Origin: Variovorax paradoxus
GTDB lineage: Bacteria > Pseudomonadota > Gammaproteobacteria > Burkholderiales > Burkholderiaceae_C
Reading direction: 5' to 3'
Length of the DNA stretch: 64,000 nucleotides
Assembly: GCF_902712855.1 (NCBI RefSeq)
Contig: NZ_LR743508.1
Coordinates: forward strand, 620,001 to 684,000
A program made the translations under genes and the position numbers. The notes under the pieces are model-generated. The model was given only the letters and a program-made list of their open reading frames with translations, had not been told where the DNA came from and searched no databases. Every line of letters starts with the position of its first letter. Position 1 is the first letter of the stretch. Positions 35,419-44,073 of the stretch are shown one piece after another.

Positions 35419-36384
35419 ATGAAACGCCTGACCCTGCTCGCGGCCCTCGCCGCCGTTTCCGCCGCCCTGGCGATGCCCGCCCTGGCCCAGACCGTGAAGG
35501 TGACGCCGCTCGGCGGCATCGACGGCGAGTTCTGCCCGCAGGACCGCGCGCTGGTCTTCGAGGACCCGAACGGCACGCGCATCCTCTACGACCCGGGCCG
35601 CACCGTGGCAGGCGCCGACGATCCGCGGCTCGGCAGGATCGACATCATCCTGGTGAGCCACATGCACGGCGATCACGTCGGCAATGCGCACAACAAGGCG
35701 CCGAACTCGGGCAGCTGCGAAAGCCCCGACATGTCGGTGTCGGCGCTGCCGAACACCAGCGCGGTGGAGATCGCGCTCGCCAAGAAGTCGAAGATCGTCA
35801 CCGGCAGCGAGATGCCACCCTTCTTCGCGGCCAAGCTCAAGGCCAACGGCGGCAACCCGGCCGACTCGATCCTGGCGCGCTTCGGCGGCAGCGTCACGCT
35901 CGGCGGCGTGCGCATCGCCACCGTGATGGCGCTGCACAGCAACGGCGTCGACCCCGACTACATCGGCGGCGAACTCGGCAAGGCCATGAAGGATGCGGGC
36001 ATCGCCGGCGACGTCGGCACCGCCACAGGCTACGTGCTGCGATTCAGCAACGGCCTCGTGGCGTACCTGTCCGGCGACACCGGCATCGTGGCCGACCAGG
36101 AGCGCGTGGTTCGCGACTACTACAAGGCGAAGCTCGCGGTGATGAACATGGGCGACGGCTTCACCACGGGGCCGGCCGAGTCGGCCTACGTCATCAACGA
36201 GCTCGTGAAGCCCGCGTCGGTGATCGCCTCGCATGCGAACGAGGTCGGCACGGTGAACGGCAAGGTGCGCCCAGCCAGCAAGACCGAGGCCTTCGTGAAG
36301 GCCTCGAAGGTGCCGGTGCATGTGCCGCTTTCGGGCGTGACGATGGCGTTCGACGCGAACGGGAAGTGCACAGGCGGCTGCTGA
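35419..36384 (+). CDS. Exported metallo-beta-lactamase-fold hydrolase
   Basis: The 321-residue protein has a signal peptide (MKRLTLLAALAAVSAALAMPALAQ). The domain has RIDIILVSHMHGDHVGN (HxHxDH), then SGDTGI and VIASHANEVGTVNG for further metal ligands. It ends with two cysteines near the C-terminus (GKCTGGC) and has CESP in the middle, so a disulphide is plausible. It acts in the periplasm on an unknown ester or lactone. It is the last plus-strand gene before the convergent enolase-superfamily gene. Confidence 0.9.
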   Translation: MKRLTLLAALAAVSAALAMPALAQTVKVTPLGGIDGEFCPQDRALVFEDPNGTRILYDPGRTVAGADDPRLGRIDIILVSHMHGDHVGNAHNKAPNSGSCESPDMSVSALPNTSAVEIALAKKSKIVTGSEMPPFFAAKLKANGGNPADSILARFGGSVTLGGVRIATVMALHSNGVDPDYIGGELGKAMKDAGIAGDVGTATGYVLRFSNGLVAYLSGDTGIVADQERVVRDYYKAKLAVMNMGDGFTTGPAESAYVINELVKPASVIASHANEVGTVNGKVRPASKTEAFVKASKVPVHVPLSGVTMAFDANGKCTGGC

Positions 36385-36408
36385 AGCCATGGCCCTCCTG
36401 ATTCTTTG

Positions 36409-37497
36409 TCAGGCCTTCACCGTCGCCAGCCGCTCCCAGTCGAACGCGATGCCGTGGCCCGCGCGGTCCGGCGCGATCGCAAAGCCTTCGTCGATCGCGA
36501 GCGGCTGCGCGATGTAGCGGTCCAGCCCGAAGCCGTGCGCTTCGAGGTAGGCGCAGTTCGGCGCCGACGCGAGCAGCTGCACCGTCACGTCGTGCGCGCC
36601 GTGGGAGGTCACGGGCAGGTTGAAGGCTTCGGCGAGGTGCGCGATCTTCATGAACGAGGTCACGCCGCCGCAGTTGGTGACGTCGGGTTCCGGAAAGCTC
36701 ACGCCGCCGCTGTCGATGAGCTGCTTGAACTCCCACAGCGTGCGCAGGTTCTCGCCGGCCGCGATGGGCAGGCCGCCTTCGCGCAGCACGCGCGCATGGC
36801 CGGCCACGTCGTCGGGAATCAGCGGCTCCTCGAGCCACAGCGGGTCGTAGGGCGTGAACGCGCGCGCGGCGCGAATCGCCTGGTCGGCCGTCCATTTCAT
36901 GTTGGCGTCGACCATCAGCGGAAACTCCGCGCCCAGGTGCTCGCGCATCGCCGCGAGGCGCGCGACGTCTTCGCCGAGGTTCTTGCGGCCGACCTTCATC
37001 TTGATGGCGCGGAAGCCCTTCTTCAGGTTCGCGTCGGTCTGCGCGAGCAGGGCATCGATCGACAGGTCGAGATCGACACCGCCTGCATAGCAGGGCACGC
37101 GCGGGTCGTGGCCGCCGAGCAGCTGCCACAGCGGCATGCTCGCGCGGCGGGCCTTCAGATCCCACAGCGCGATGTCGACCGCCGACAGCGCCAGCACGGT
37201 CGGACCGCCGCGCCCGCCGTAGTGCAATGCCCACCAGAACTTCTGCCACAGCGCTTCGATGCGCGAGGCTTCCTCGCCGATGGCCAGCTCGCTGAACTCG
37301 CGCTCGAGCAGCGCGTGGATCGCGGCGCCATTGCGTCCCACGGTGTAGGTGTAGCCCACGCCCTCCACGCCGTCGGCGTCCTGCAGGCGGACCGTGTTCA
37401 GCTCGAAGTCGAGCATGAGACCGTGCGTGCTGTCGCTGAGCCGTGTCTCGAGGGGGATGCGGAAGTAGCCGGGCACCAGGGAGGTGATCTTCGCCAT
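36409..37497 (-). CDS. Enolase-superfamily enzyme (mandelate racemase/muconate lactonizing type)
   Basis: The 362-residue protein is of standard length. The barrel motif FRAIKMKVGRKN supplies the KxK base pair; metal ligands are Asp in MVDANMKW, Glu in WLEEPLIPDD and Glu in IAAGENL; PEPDVTNCGG and VTSHGAHD give the Asp/His dyad of the mandelate racemase subgroup. It abstracts the alpha proton of a carboxylate, for example a sugar acid dehydratase or racemase. Convergent with the exported hydrolase, and preceded by a ribosome site AAAGGAA. The substrate cannot be fixed from the sequence. Confidence 0.92.
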   Translation of the reverse strand: MAKITSLVPGYFRIPLETRLSDSTHGLMLDFELNTVRLQDADGVEGVGYTYTVGRNGAAIHALLEREFSELAIGEEASRIEALWQKFWWALHYGGRGGPTVLALSAVDIALWDLKARRASMPLWQLLGGHDPRVPCYAGGVDLDLSIDALLAQTDANLKKGFRAIKMKVGRKNLGEDVARLAAMREHLGAEFPLMVDANMKWTADQAIRAARAFTPYDPLWLEEPLIPDDVAGHARVLREGGLPIAAGENLRTLWEFKQLIDSGGVSFPEPDVTNCGGVTSFMKIAHLAEAFNLPVTSHGAHDVTVQLLASAPNCAYLEAHGFGLDRYIAQPLAIDEGFAIAPDRAGHGIAFDWERLATVKA

Positions 37498-37609
37498 GTC
37501 GTTCCTTTTCTTGCCGATGAACCGATGTTCGGGAGGGTTCTGCGGGTCCGCGACGAAAGCTACCCGCAGCCACCCGCTTTGTCCATCGCCGCCGCCATGC
37601 CGCGGGCGT

Positions 37610-38053
37610 CTAGCGCAGCACCAGCACCGGCAAGGCCGAATGTGTCAGCACCTGCAGCGTCTCGCTTCCCAGCAGCAGGCGCTGCAGCCCCTTGCGGCCG
37701 TGCGAGGCCATCACGATCAGGTCGCTGCCATGCTTCGTTGCCGCCGCGATGATCGACTCCGCCACCAGGTCCGAGCTGACCTGCGCGGTCTTCACCCGCA
37801 CGCCGCAGGCCTGCGCGCGGTCGCGCACGCCGTCGAGCATCGCCTGCGCCTTGTCGGCCCATTGCTTCTCCGCGCGGCCGATCTCCTCGGCCGAGAAGGT
37901 CATGGCGCCCTCCAGATAGCTCTGCGGATAGCGCGGCACCACGGTGAGCGCGACCAGTTCGGCATCGCTTCCCGCGGCCATCGCAATCGCGCGGTCGACG
38001 GCCCGCTCCGACAGCGGCGAGCCGTCGGTGGCGACGAGGATCCGTTTGAACAT
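37610..38053 (-). CDS. Universal stress protein (UspA family)
   Basis: The 147-residue protein has the Usp fold: MFKRILVATDGSPLSERAVDRAIAMAAGSDAELVALTVV and the ATP-binding signature VMASHGRKGLQRLLLGSETLQVLTHSALPVLVL (GxxG...G(S/T)). The start has AAGGAAG upstream. An FNR box at 38116-38129 is centred 70 bases upstream of the start, as for the other Usp gene in this block, so anaerobic or low-oxygen induction is likely. It diverges from hemN. Confidence 0.93.
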   Translation of the reverse strand: MFKRILVATDGSPLSERAVDRAIAMAAGSDAELVALTVVPRYPQSYLEGAMTFSAEEIGRAEKQWADKAQAMLDGVRDRAQACGVRVKTAQVSSDLVAESIIAAATKHGSDLIVMASHGRKGLQRLLLGSETLQVLTHSALPVLVLR

Positions 38054-38115
38054 GGCGGTGCTTCCTTTGCTCCGTAAGAGGGCCTCCAGCGTAGGCAGGG
38101 CGCTCCTGAAGGCGG

Positions 38116-38129
38116 TTGATGCAGATCAA
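38116..38129. promoter_or_regulatory. FNR box (hemN/usp divergent promoter)
   Basis: TTGATgcagATCAA matches the FNR consensus exactly (TTGAT-N4-ATCAA). It is centred 41 bases before the hemN start and 70 bases before the usp start. Confidence 0.8.
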
Positions 38130-38163
38130 GCCGCCCCGCGGCACGCGCCCTTAGCCTTGCTTC

Positions 38164-39588
38164 ATGCAAGCCACGCTCGCCCCGCCCCGCATTCCAGACG
38201 CTGCAATACACGGGGCCGTCGCGCCGCCCGCCGACCTGCTGCGCGAGTTCGACGTGCCCGGCCCGCGCTACACGTCCTACCCCACGGCCGACCGCTTCGT
38301 CGACAGCTTCGGCGCCGACGACCATGCGCGTGCGGTGCGACTGCGGCGCGAGGCCGGCGCACAGGCGGCGCCGCTGTCGATGTACGTGCACATTCCGTTC
38401 TGCGAGTCGGTGTGCTACTACTGCGCCTGCAACAAGGTCGTCACGCGTAACCGCGAGAAGGCGCGGCAGTACCTCGGCTATCTCGCGCGCGAGGCTGCAC
38501 TGCAGGCCGCGCTGACGGGGCCCGGCACGGTGGTGGGCCAGTTGCACCTCGGCGGCGGTTCACCGACCTTCCTCGACGACGCGGAGATCGCTGCGCTGCT
38601 GGACATGCTGCGCGGCACCTTCGAGTTCGCACGCGGCGGCGAACAGTCCATCGAGATCGATCCGCGCACCGTCGACACCGCGCGCCTCGCGCACCTGGCG
38701 CGGCTCGGCTTCAACCGCGTGAGCTTCGGCGTGCAGGACTTCGACCCCGAGGTGCAGCGCGCCGTGCACCGCGTGCAGCCCGCCGGGCAGGTGTTCGCGC
38801 TGATGGCCGACGCGCGGGCGCTGGGCTTCGAGTCGGTGAACGTCGACCTGATCCACGGACTGCCGCGCCAGGACGACGCGTCGTTCGAACGCACGCTGGC
38901 GCAGCTGTGCGCGTTGCGGCCCGACCGCATCGCGCTCTACGCCTACGCGCACCTGCCCGCGCGCTTCAAGCCGCAGCGCCGCATCCGGGCCGAGGACCTG
39001 CCCGACGCGCCGATGCGCGTGCGCATGCTGGCGCGCGCCATCGAGGTGCTGGGGCAGGCGGGCTACGTGCACATCGGCATGGACCACTTCGCGCTGCCGG
39101 GCGATGCGCTCGCCGTGGCCCGGCGGCAGGGCCGGCTGCACCGCGACTTCCAGGGCTACAGCGCGCAGCCCGGCGGCGACCTGCTCGCGCTGGGCGTGTC
39201 GGCCATCGGCCGCATGGGCGCAACCTACTCGCAGAACGCGAAGACGCTCGACGACTACTACGGCCTGCTCGACCGGCAGCGCCTGCCGGTGGTGCGCGGG
39301 CTGGTGCTGTCGCGCGACGACCTGCTGCGGCGCGATGTGATCATGGCGCTGATGTGCCGCGGCCATGTGGACTTCGACGCGATGGGCGAGGCGCATGCGA
39401 TCGACTTCCGCCGGTGCTTCGCCGCCGAGTTCGCCGCGCTCGGGCCGCTGGTCGCGCAGGGGCTGGTGCGGCTGACTGACCACGACATCACCGTCACTGC
39501 GCAAGGCTGGTTCGTGGTGCGTGCGGTGGCCATGGTGTTCGACCGCTATGGCGCGGACCATCGAGAGCGCTTCTCGCGCATGGTCTGA
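38164..39588 (+). CDS. hemN: Oxygen-independent coproporphyrinogen III dehydrogenase
   Basis: This is a radical-SAM enzyme of 474 residues, the usual HemN size. The cluster motif is HIPFCESVCYYCACNKV (CxxxCxxCxC), followed by LHLGGGSPTFL, SIEIDPRT and RVSFGVQDFDPEVQRAVHRVQ. The C-terminal HemN domain contains QGYSAQPGGDLLALGVSAIGRM. It converts coproporphyrinogen III to protoporphyrinogen IX without oxygen, needed for haem synthesis under low oxygen. The FNR box centred 41 bases upstream supports activation by the FNR-type regulator encoded at 40342. Confidence 0.96.
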   Translation: MQATLAPPRIPDAAIHGAVAPPADLLREFDVPGPRYTSYPTADRFVDSFGADDHARAVRLRREAGAQAAPLSMYVHIPFCESVCYYCACNKVVTRNREKARQYLGYLAREAALQAALTGPGTVVGQLHLGGGSPTFLDDAEIAALLDMLRGTFEFARGGEQSIEIDPRTVDTARLAHLARLGFNRVSFGVQDFDPEVQRAVHRVQPAGQVFALMADARALGFESVNVDLIHGLPRQDDASFERTLAQLCALRPDRIALYAYAHLPARFKPQRRIRAEDLPDAPMRVRMLARAIEVLGQAGYVHIGMDHFALPGDALAVARRQGRLHRDFQGYSAQPGGDLLALGVSAIGRMGATYSQNAKTLDDYYGLLDRQRLPVVRGLVLSRDDLLRRDVIMALMCRGHVDFDAMGEAHAIDFRRCFAAEFAALGPLVAQGLVRLTDHDITVTAQGWFVVRAVAMVFDRYGADHRERFSRMV

Positions 39589-39611
39589 GCGGTGCGGGCC
39601 GCGTGCCGGGT

Positions 39612-40115
39612 TCAGGAAAGGCCGTCGACCAGCAGTGCCTGCAGCACGAAGAACCGGTTGCCGGCGGGCGGCGCCTCGCCGCCCAGCGCATCGGCCAGGC
39701 GCGCGGACGGGTGGTTGTCGGCCGCGATGTCGTCGAACACCGGAATGCCCGCGGCCAGGCCCACCTCGCGCACCTGGGCAGGCGACATGCCCTGGCACAC
39801 CAGCGCGTCGTACAGGCGCCCCAGCATCCGCCCGGTGTGCTGCACCTCGCCGGGCGCGCTCGCGGCCGACAGGTGCCACCGCAGGGTGGCCACCTGCGCG
39901 CCGAGTTCGCGCGCGGCCTGCACCAGCAGCGCCGGTGCTTCGCCATCGTGCGAGCCGCGCAGCAGGCCGATGTTCCTGCCGCGCAGCAGCGGGGGCAGGG
40001 CACCGGCCTGCGCGAGCTGCCGCAACCGCCGCGCCAGCGCGGCCAGCGCCGTCGATTCCGCTGGCGACAGCGGCAGGTGGGCGCAGAGGTTCGGGGAGGC
40101 GGTGCGAAGCGGCAT
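39612..40115 (-). CDS. Stand-alone carbamoyltransferase N-domain-like protein lacking the catalytic motif
   Basis: The 167-residue product resembles only the carbamoyl-phosphate-binding half of ornithine/aspartate carbamoyltransferase: LLRGRNIGLLRGSHDGEAPALLVQAARELGAQVATLRWHL, GRMLGRLYDALVCQGMSPAQVREVGLAAGIPVFDDIAADNHPSARLADAL. The phosphate-binding S-T-R-T-R motif expected after the first strand is replaced by GSHDGEA, and the ornithine-binding half is missing, so it cannot be a working OTCase alone. The start at 40115 is tentative; a frame extension to 40175 would overlap the FNR box at 40169-40182. Its place next to FNR, HemN and Usp suggests a redox- or carbamoyl-phosphate-linked role. 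Confidence 0.75.
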   Translation of the reverse strand: MPLRTASPNLCAHLPLSPAESTALAALARRLRQLAQAGALPPLLRGRNIGLLRGSHDGEAPALLVQAARELGAQVATLRWHLSAASAPGEVQHTGRMLGRLYDALVCQGMSPAQVREVGLAAGIPVFDDIAADNHPSARLADALGGEAPPAGNRFFVLQALLVDGLS

Positions 40116-40168
40116 GGCGAGCGTGAAGGTCTTGCATCGCAAGGCTATCCCCGCCGGTTGCGGCGGAA

Positions 40169-40182
40169 TTGACACGCATCAA
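40169..40182. promoter_or_regulatory. FNR box upstream of the carbamoyltransferase-like gene
   Basis: TTGACacgcATCAA has nine of ten consensus bases and is centred 60 bases from the start at 40115; it is 160 bases from the fnr-like start, so autoregulation is less obvious. Confidence 0.65.
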
Positions 40183-40341
40183 GCGCGCCGTGCGTCGCGG
40201 CGCTGATACACGCCGGACACACGGCATTCACCGAGCGTTACCGGACGATGCGGAGCATTGGCACTGCGCAGGCCGGCGCTTCCTAGGATCGGTTCATCGC
40301 CGCGCGGCATGCGCGGCAACCGCAAGCCCAAGGAGTTCCAG

Positions 40342-41055
40342 ATGACCGACATCACCGCCACCGCCGGCACGGCGAGCACCGCCGACATGCTCAGGCTGCT
40401 CTGCGACCGGCTGTGCCCCCAGCGACGCGTGGTGCACACCGGTGACGCGATCTACCAGGCCGGTGAGCGCTTCGGCAAGCTCTACATCCTGAGTTCGGGC
40501 TTCTTCAAGATCGTCAACCTTGCGGCCGACGGGCGCGAGCAGGTGGTGGGCCTGAAGTTTCGCGGCGACTGGCTGGGCTTCGACGGCATCGCGGACGGCC
40601 ACTACGCCTGCGACGCCGTGGCGATGGACACCGGCGAGGTCTGGGTCGTTCCCTACGGCGCGCTGCTGGCCGCGTGCATGCAGCACCCGCCGCTGCTGCA
40701 GCTGCTGCATGCCGCCATGAGCCGCGAGATCGCGCACGACCGCGACTCGCTCATGTCGGTGTGCACGCTGCCGGCCGACGCGCGGGTGGCCGACTTCCTG
40801 CGTTACTGGGCCGAGTCGCTGGCCGAGCGCGGCATGCGGACCGACCAGATCACGCTGCGCATGACGCGCGCCGAGATCGGCAACTACCTCGGCATGACGC
40901 TGGAGACGGTGAGCCGCGCGCTCTCGCGGCTGGCGCGCGACAAGGTCATCGGCTTTGCCGAGAAGGGCCGGCGCGATGTGCGCATTCCCGACGTGGGCGC
41001 GCTCTCGGCTTTCGTGCAGCGCTGCCTCGCTCCTGCGGCGCCGATGCTGCAGTGA
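40342..41055 (+). CDS. CRP/FNR-family regulator with FNR-type DNA recognition
   Basis: The 237-residue protein starts at 40342 behind AAGGAG. The cyclic-nucleotide-like sensor domain (AIYQAGERFGKLYILSSGFFKIVNLAADGREQVVGLKFRGDWLGFDGIADGHY) aligns well with E. coli FNR, and the helix-turn-helix MTRAEIGNYLGMTLETVSRALSRL contains ExxSR, the FNR recognition residues. Cysteines are unusual: only C21 and C25 at the N-terminus (LLCDRLCPQ) and C90 in HYACDAV, while the position of FNR Cys122 is Val. It probably controls the four FNR boxes in the 38-46 kb block, but its oxygen-sensing cluster is uncertain. Confidence 0.9.
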   Translation: MTDITATAGTASTADMLRLLCDRLCPQRRVVHTGDAIYQAGERFGKLYILSSGFFKIVNLAADGREQVVGLKFRGDWLGFDGIADGHYACDAVAMDTGEVWVVPYGALLAACMQHPPLLQLLHAAMSREIAHDRDSLMSVCTLPADARVADFLRYWAESLAERGMRTDQITLRMTRAEIGNYLGMTLETVSRALSRLARDKVIGFAEKGRRDVRIPDVGALSAFVQRCLAPAAPMLQ

Positions 41056-41059
41056 CCGT

Positions 41060-43189
41060 TCAGGCCGGCGGCTGCGCAGCCAGCAGCCGCGCGATGGCGC
41101 GCGCGAGCTCGCCGCGCGTGCAGGGTTTGGGCAGCAGCTCCCAGCCCTGCGGCATGTCCCGGTCGGCGTCGAGCAGCTCCGACGAGAAGCCCGACATCAG
41201 CAGGATCGCGATGCGCGGAAAGCGCCGCTGTACCTCGGCTGCGAGCTGCGTGCCGCGCATGCCGGCGCCGAGCGCGATGTCGCTCAGCAGCAGGTCGGCA
41301 GGCGCATCGCCGGGCTGCATGGCCGCCAGTGCCTCCTCGCCGTTCGCGGCCGTCTGCACATCGCAGCCCAACGTGGCCAGGAAGGTGCGCACTACCTTGC
41401 GCACTTCCGCATCGTCCTCGACCAGCATCACGCGCAGGCCCGGTGGAATCGCTTCGTCGGCAGGCGTGTCGGCGAACGCCGGCGCGGAGATGTCTTCGGG
41501 CTGTTCGTGGGCCTCGCACTGCGGCAAGTAGAGCGTCACGGTGGTGCCGCGGCCCGGCGCGCTGTCGATGGCCACGGCGCCCTTCGACTGCGTGGCGAAG
41601 CCGTACACCGTGCTCAGGCCGAGGCCGGTGCCGCGGCCGGCCTCCTTGGTGGTGAAGAAGGGTTCGAACGCGCGCTCCTTGACCTCGTCGGCCATGCCCG
41701 TGCCGGTGTCCGAAACGGAAATGGCGGCAAAGCGGGCACGGCCATGGCTGCTGTCGCCGCTTTTGCTCTCCGGCTCCGTGCGCAGCGCAGGCGGCAGCAC
41801 CGCGCCGGCCTCGGCGCGGAAGTGCAGCGTGCCGCCTTCGGGCATGGCGTCGCGCGCGTTGATGGCGATGTTCAGCAATGCGGACTCGAGTTGCACCGGG
41901 TCGGCCAGCACCGGCGGGTGGCCGGCATCCGCATCGACGGCGATGTGGATGCGCTGGTCGAGCGTGCGGCGCAGCATGTCGGCGAGCGAATGCAGCAGCG
42001 CGTGCGTGTCGACCATGTCGGGCTGCAGCACCTGCCGCCGCGAGAAGGCCAGCAGCTTGCCGGTGAGTTCGGCGCCGCGGCGGCTGGCGCGCGCGGCGGC
42101 CGCCACCAACTGCTGCGCATGGGGGTCCTGCGCGAGCGCGGGAAGCTCCTCGAGCACCTGCAGATTGCCCTGGATCACTGTCAGCAGGTTGTTGAAGTCG
42201 TGCGCGATGCCGCCGGTGAGCTGGCCCACGGTTTCCAGCCGCTGCGAGTGCGCGAGTGCCTCCTCGGTCTGCACGCGCTGCAGGCTGGTGGCCAGCAGGT
42301 TGGAGAGCGATTCCAGGAAGTGCTGCTCTTCGCCGCCGAAGCGCCGCGCCTGCCGCGAACGCACCGACAGCATGCCGATCACGCGGCCCCGGTCCGACAG
42401 CGGAACCGCCAGCGCGCTCACCAGTCCCGCCTGCAGGTAGGCCGGCGGCACCGCGAAGCGGCGCTCCTCGCGGTAGTCGGCAACGACGACCGGGCGGCCC
42501 TGCGACAGCACGAAGCCCGGCGGCGTGTCGGGCCGGTTGTCGATGCGCGCGCCGATCTCCTCGCCGGGCACATGGCCCAGTGCGCTCGCCACGCGGAACT
42601 CGAGTCCGCTGCGCTCCAGCAGCAGCACCGTCGCCACCTCGGCCTCGAGGCCCTCGGCGGCGATGCGCGGCACCTGCTCGAGCACCACGGCGAGGTCGCG
42701 CGTGTCCACGGCCAGACGGCCCAGTTGCGCAAGATGGTCGCTGTAGCGCGCTCGCTGCATCGCCTGCTTCACCCGCGGATAGGCGCCGATGTCGCGGATC
42801 GCTGCCACCACGAACGGCAGGCCATGGTCCTGCAGCGGGCTCAGCGCGATCTCGACCATCACCTCGCTGCCGTCCTTGCGCCTGGCGACGAGTTCCATGT
42901 CGGTGCCCATGGGCCGCGGTCGCGGCGCGCGGCCGTAGGCGTCGCGGTAAGACGCATGGCGCGGGCGGATGCTGTCGGGCACCAGCACGTCGACGTTCAG
43001 GCCCGGCAGTTCCTCGACGGCATAGCCCAGCAGCGACGCCGCGGACGGGTTGGCCAGCACGATGGCCCCGGCGCGGTCCACCAGCAGCAGCCCGTCGGGG
43101 TAGGCGATGAAGAGCGAGCGGAACACACTGCCCTCCTCGATGCCGGAGGGCAGCGCGAGGGCGGCGGGGTGGCTTGCCGCGTCAGCCAT
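41060..43189 (-). CDS. Hybrid sensor histidine kinase (PAS-GAF-HisKA-HATPase-REC)
   Basis: The 709-residue protein has a PAS domain with PAC (about 25-150, FIAYPDGLLLVDRAGAIVLANPSAASLLGY), a GAF domain (about 160-330), a phosphoacceptor helix with VGQLTGGIAHDFNNLLTVIQG, an ATPase domain with NIAINARDAM, DTGTGM and GRGTGLGLSTVYG, and a C-terminal receiver with the aspartate in DLLLSDIALG. No membrane segments are visible, so it is cytosolic. The start MADAASHPAALALPSG overlaps the response regulator stop by eight bases. The signal is unknown; the neighbouring FNR/desaturase genes hint at redox or membrane state. Confidence 0.93.
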   Translation of the reverse strand: MADAASHPAALALPSGIEEGSVFRSLFIAYPDGLLLVDRAGAIVLANPSAASLLGYAVEELPGLNVDVLVPDSIRPRHASYRDAYGRAPRPRPMGTDMELVARRKDGSEVMVEIALSPLQDHGLPFVVAAIRDIGAYPRVKQAMQRARYSDHLAQLGRLAVDTRDLAVVLEQVPRIAAEGLEAEVATVLLLERSGLEFRVASALGHVPGEEIGARIDNRPDTPPGFVLSQGRPVVVADYREERRFAVPPAYLQAGLVSALAVPLSDRGRVIGMLSVRSRQARRFGGEEQHFLESLSNLLATSLQRVQTEEALAHSQRLETVGQLTGGIAHDFNNLLTVIQGNLQVLEELPALAQDPHAQQLVAAAARASRRGAELTGKLLAFSRRQVLQPDMVDTHALLHSLADMLRRTLDQRIHIAVDADAGHPPVLADPVQLESALLNIAINARDAMPEGGTLHFRAEAGAVLPPALRTEPESKSGDSSHGRARFAAISVSDTGTGMADEVKERAFEPFFTTKEAGRGTGLGLSTVYGFATQSKGAVAIDSAPGRGTTVTLYLPQCEAHEQPEDISAPAFADTPADEAIPPGLRVMLVEDDAEVRKVVRTFLATLGCDVQTAANGEEALAAMQPGDAPADLLLSDIALGAGMRGTQLAAEVQRRFPRIAILLMSGFSSELLDADRDMPQGWELLPKPCTRGELARAIARLLAAQPPA

Positions 43190-43934
43190 GCGAGACCGGC
43201 GGCACGAGGATGTAGCCCGCGCCGCGCACCGACTTGATGAGCTGCGGATGGTCCGCATCGGCCTCGATCTTCTTGCGCAGGCGGCCGACCTGCACGTCGA
43301 TAGTGCGGTCGAAGGGCGCGGCTTCGCGCCCGCGCGTCTGCTCGAGCAGGAAGTCGCGCGACAGCACGCGCCCCGGATTTCGTGCGAAGGCGCACAGCAG
43401 GTCGAACTCGCCACCGGTGAGCGCCACCTCCACGCCTTGCGGATCGTCGAGCCGGCGCGCCGCGGTGTCGAGCCGCCAGCCGGCGAAGTGCAGCGTGCCG
43501 GGCGCCGCCGCCGGCACCGCGGCTGCGACCGGCGCGGCGGCCATCGGCGCCGGCATGGGCATCGGGGTGAGCCGCCGCAGCACCGCCTTCACGCGCGCGA
43601 CCAGTTCGCGCAGATCGAAGGGCTTGGTCACGTAGTCGTCCGCGCCCACCTCCAGCCCGACCACCTTGTCGACCGCGTCGCCGCGCCCGGTGACGATGAC
43701 GAGGCCGCACTGCCAGCGCTCGCGCATGCGCCGCGCGATGGAGAAGCCGTCCTCGCCGGGCAGGCCGAGGTCGAGCAGCACCAGGTCGGCCGGGTCGGTG
43801 GCCATGAGCGTCATCAGGGCGGCGCCGTCGTGCAGCTCGGTCACGCGGAAGCCGTGGCCTTGCAGGTAGTTGGCCAGCAGCCGGGTGATGTCGACTTCGT
43901 CGTCGAGCACCGCGATGTGGGGTGCGGTTTTCAT
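43182..43934 (-). CDS. OmpR/PhoB-family response regulator
   Basis: The 250-residue protein has a receiver domain with acidic pocket VLDDEVDI, phosphoacceptor in LVLLDLGLPGEDGF and Lys in YVTKPFD, followed by an Ala/Pro/Met-rich linker (about 120-150) and a winged-helix output domain (GEFDLLCAFARNPGRVLSRDFLLEQTRGREAAPFDRTIDVQVGRLRKKIE...IKSVRGAGYILV). It is co-transcribed with the hybrid kinase, whose start overlaps this stop. It diverges from the desaturase, and the FNR box at 44004-44017 lies between them. Confidence 0.95.
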   Translation of the reverse strand: MKTAPHIAVLDDEVDITRLLANYLQGHGFRVTELHDGAALMTLMATDPADLVLLDLGLPGEDGFSIARRMRERWQCGLVIVTGRGDAVDKVVGLEVGADDYVTKPFDLRELVARVKAVLRRLTPMPMPAPMAAAPVAAAVPAAAPGTLHFAGWRLDTAARRLDDPQGVEVALTGGEFDLLCAFARNPGRVLSRDFLLEQTRGREAAPFDRTIDVQVGRLRKKIEADADHPQLIKSVRGAGYILVPPVSHG

Positions 43935-44003
43935 GCAGGAGGGGAGCAGGCGGGGGATCGCGGGAAGCGTAGCACGCGTGCTCGCGCGCGGCAGCTTCGG
44001 CGC

Positions 44004-44017
44004 TTGATGCAGGTCAA
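44004..44017. promoter_or_regulatory. FNR box between response regulator and desaturase
   Basis: TTGATgcagGTCAA has nine of ten consensus bases and is centred 63 bases before the desaturase start and 76 before the response-regulator start. Confidence 0.7.
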
Positions 44018-44073
44018 GGCCGGGCGTGCGCGCGCCGCCCAGAATCCGCCGGTCTTTCCACTGGTTCGCTCGC

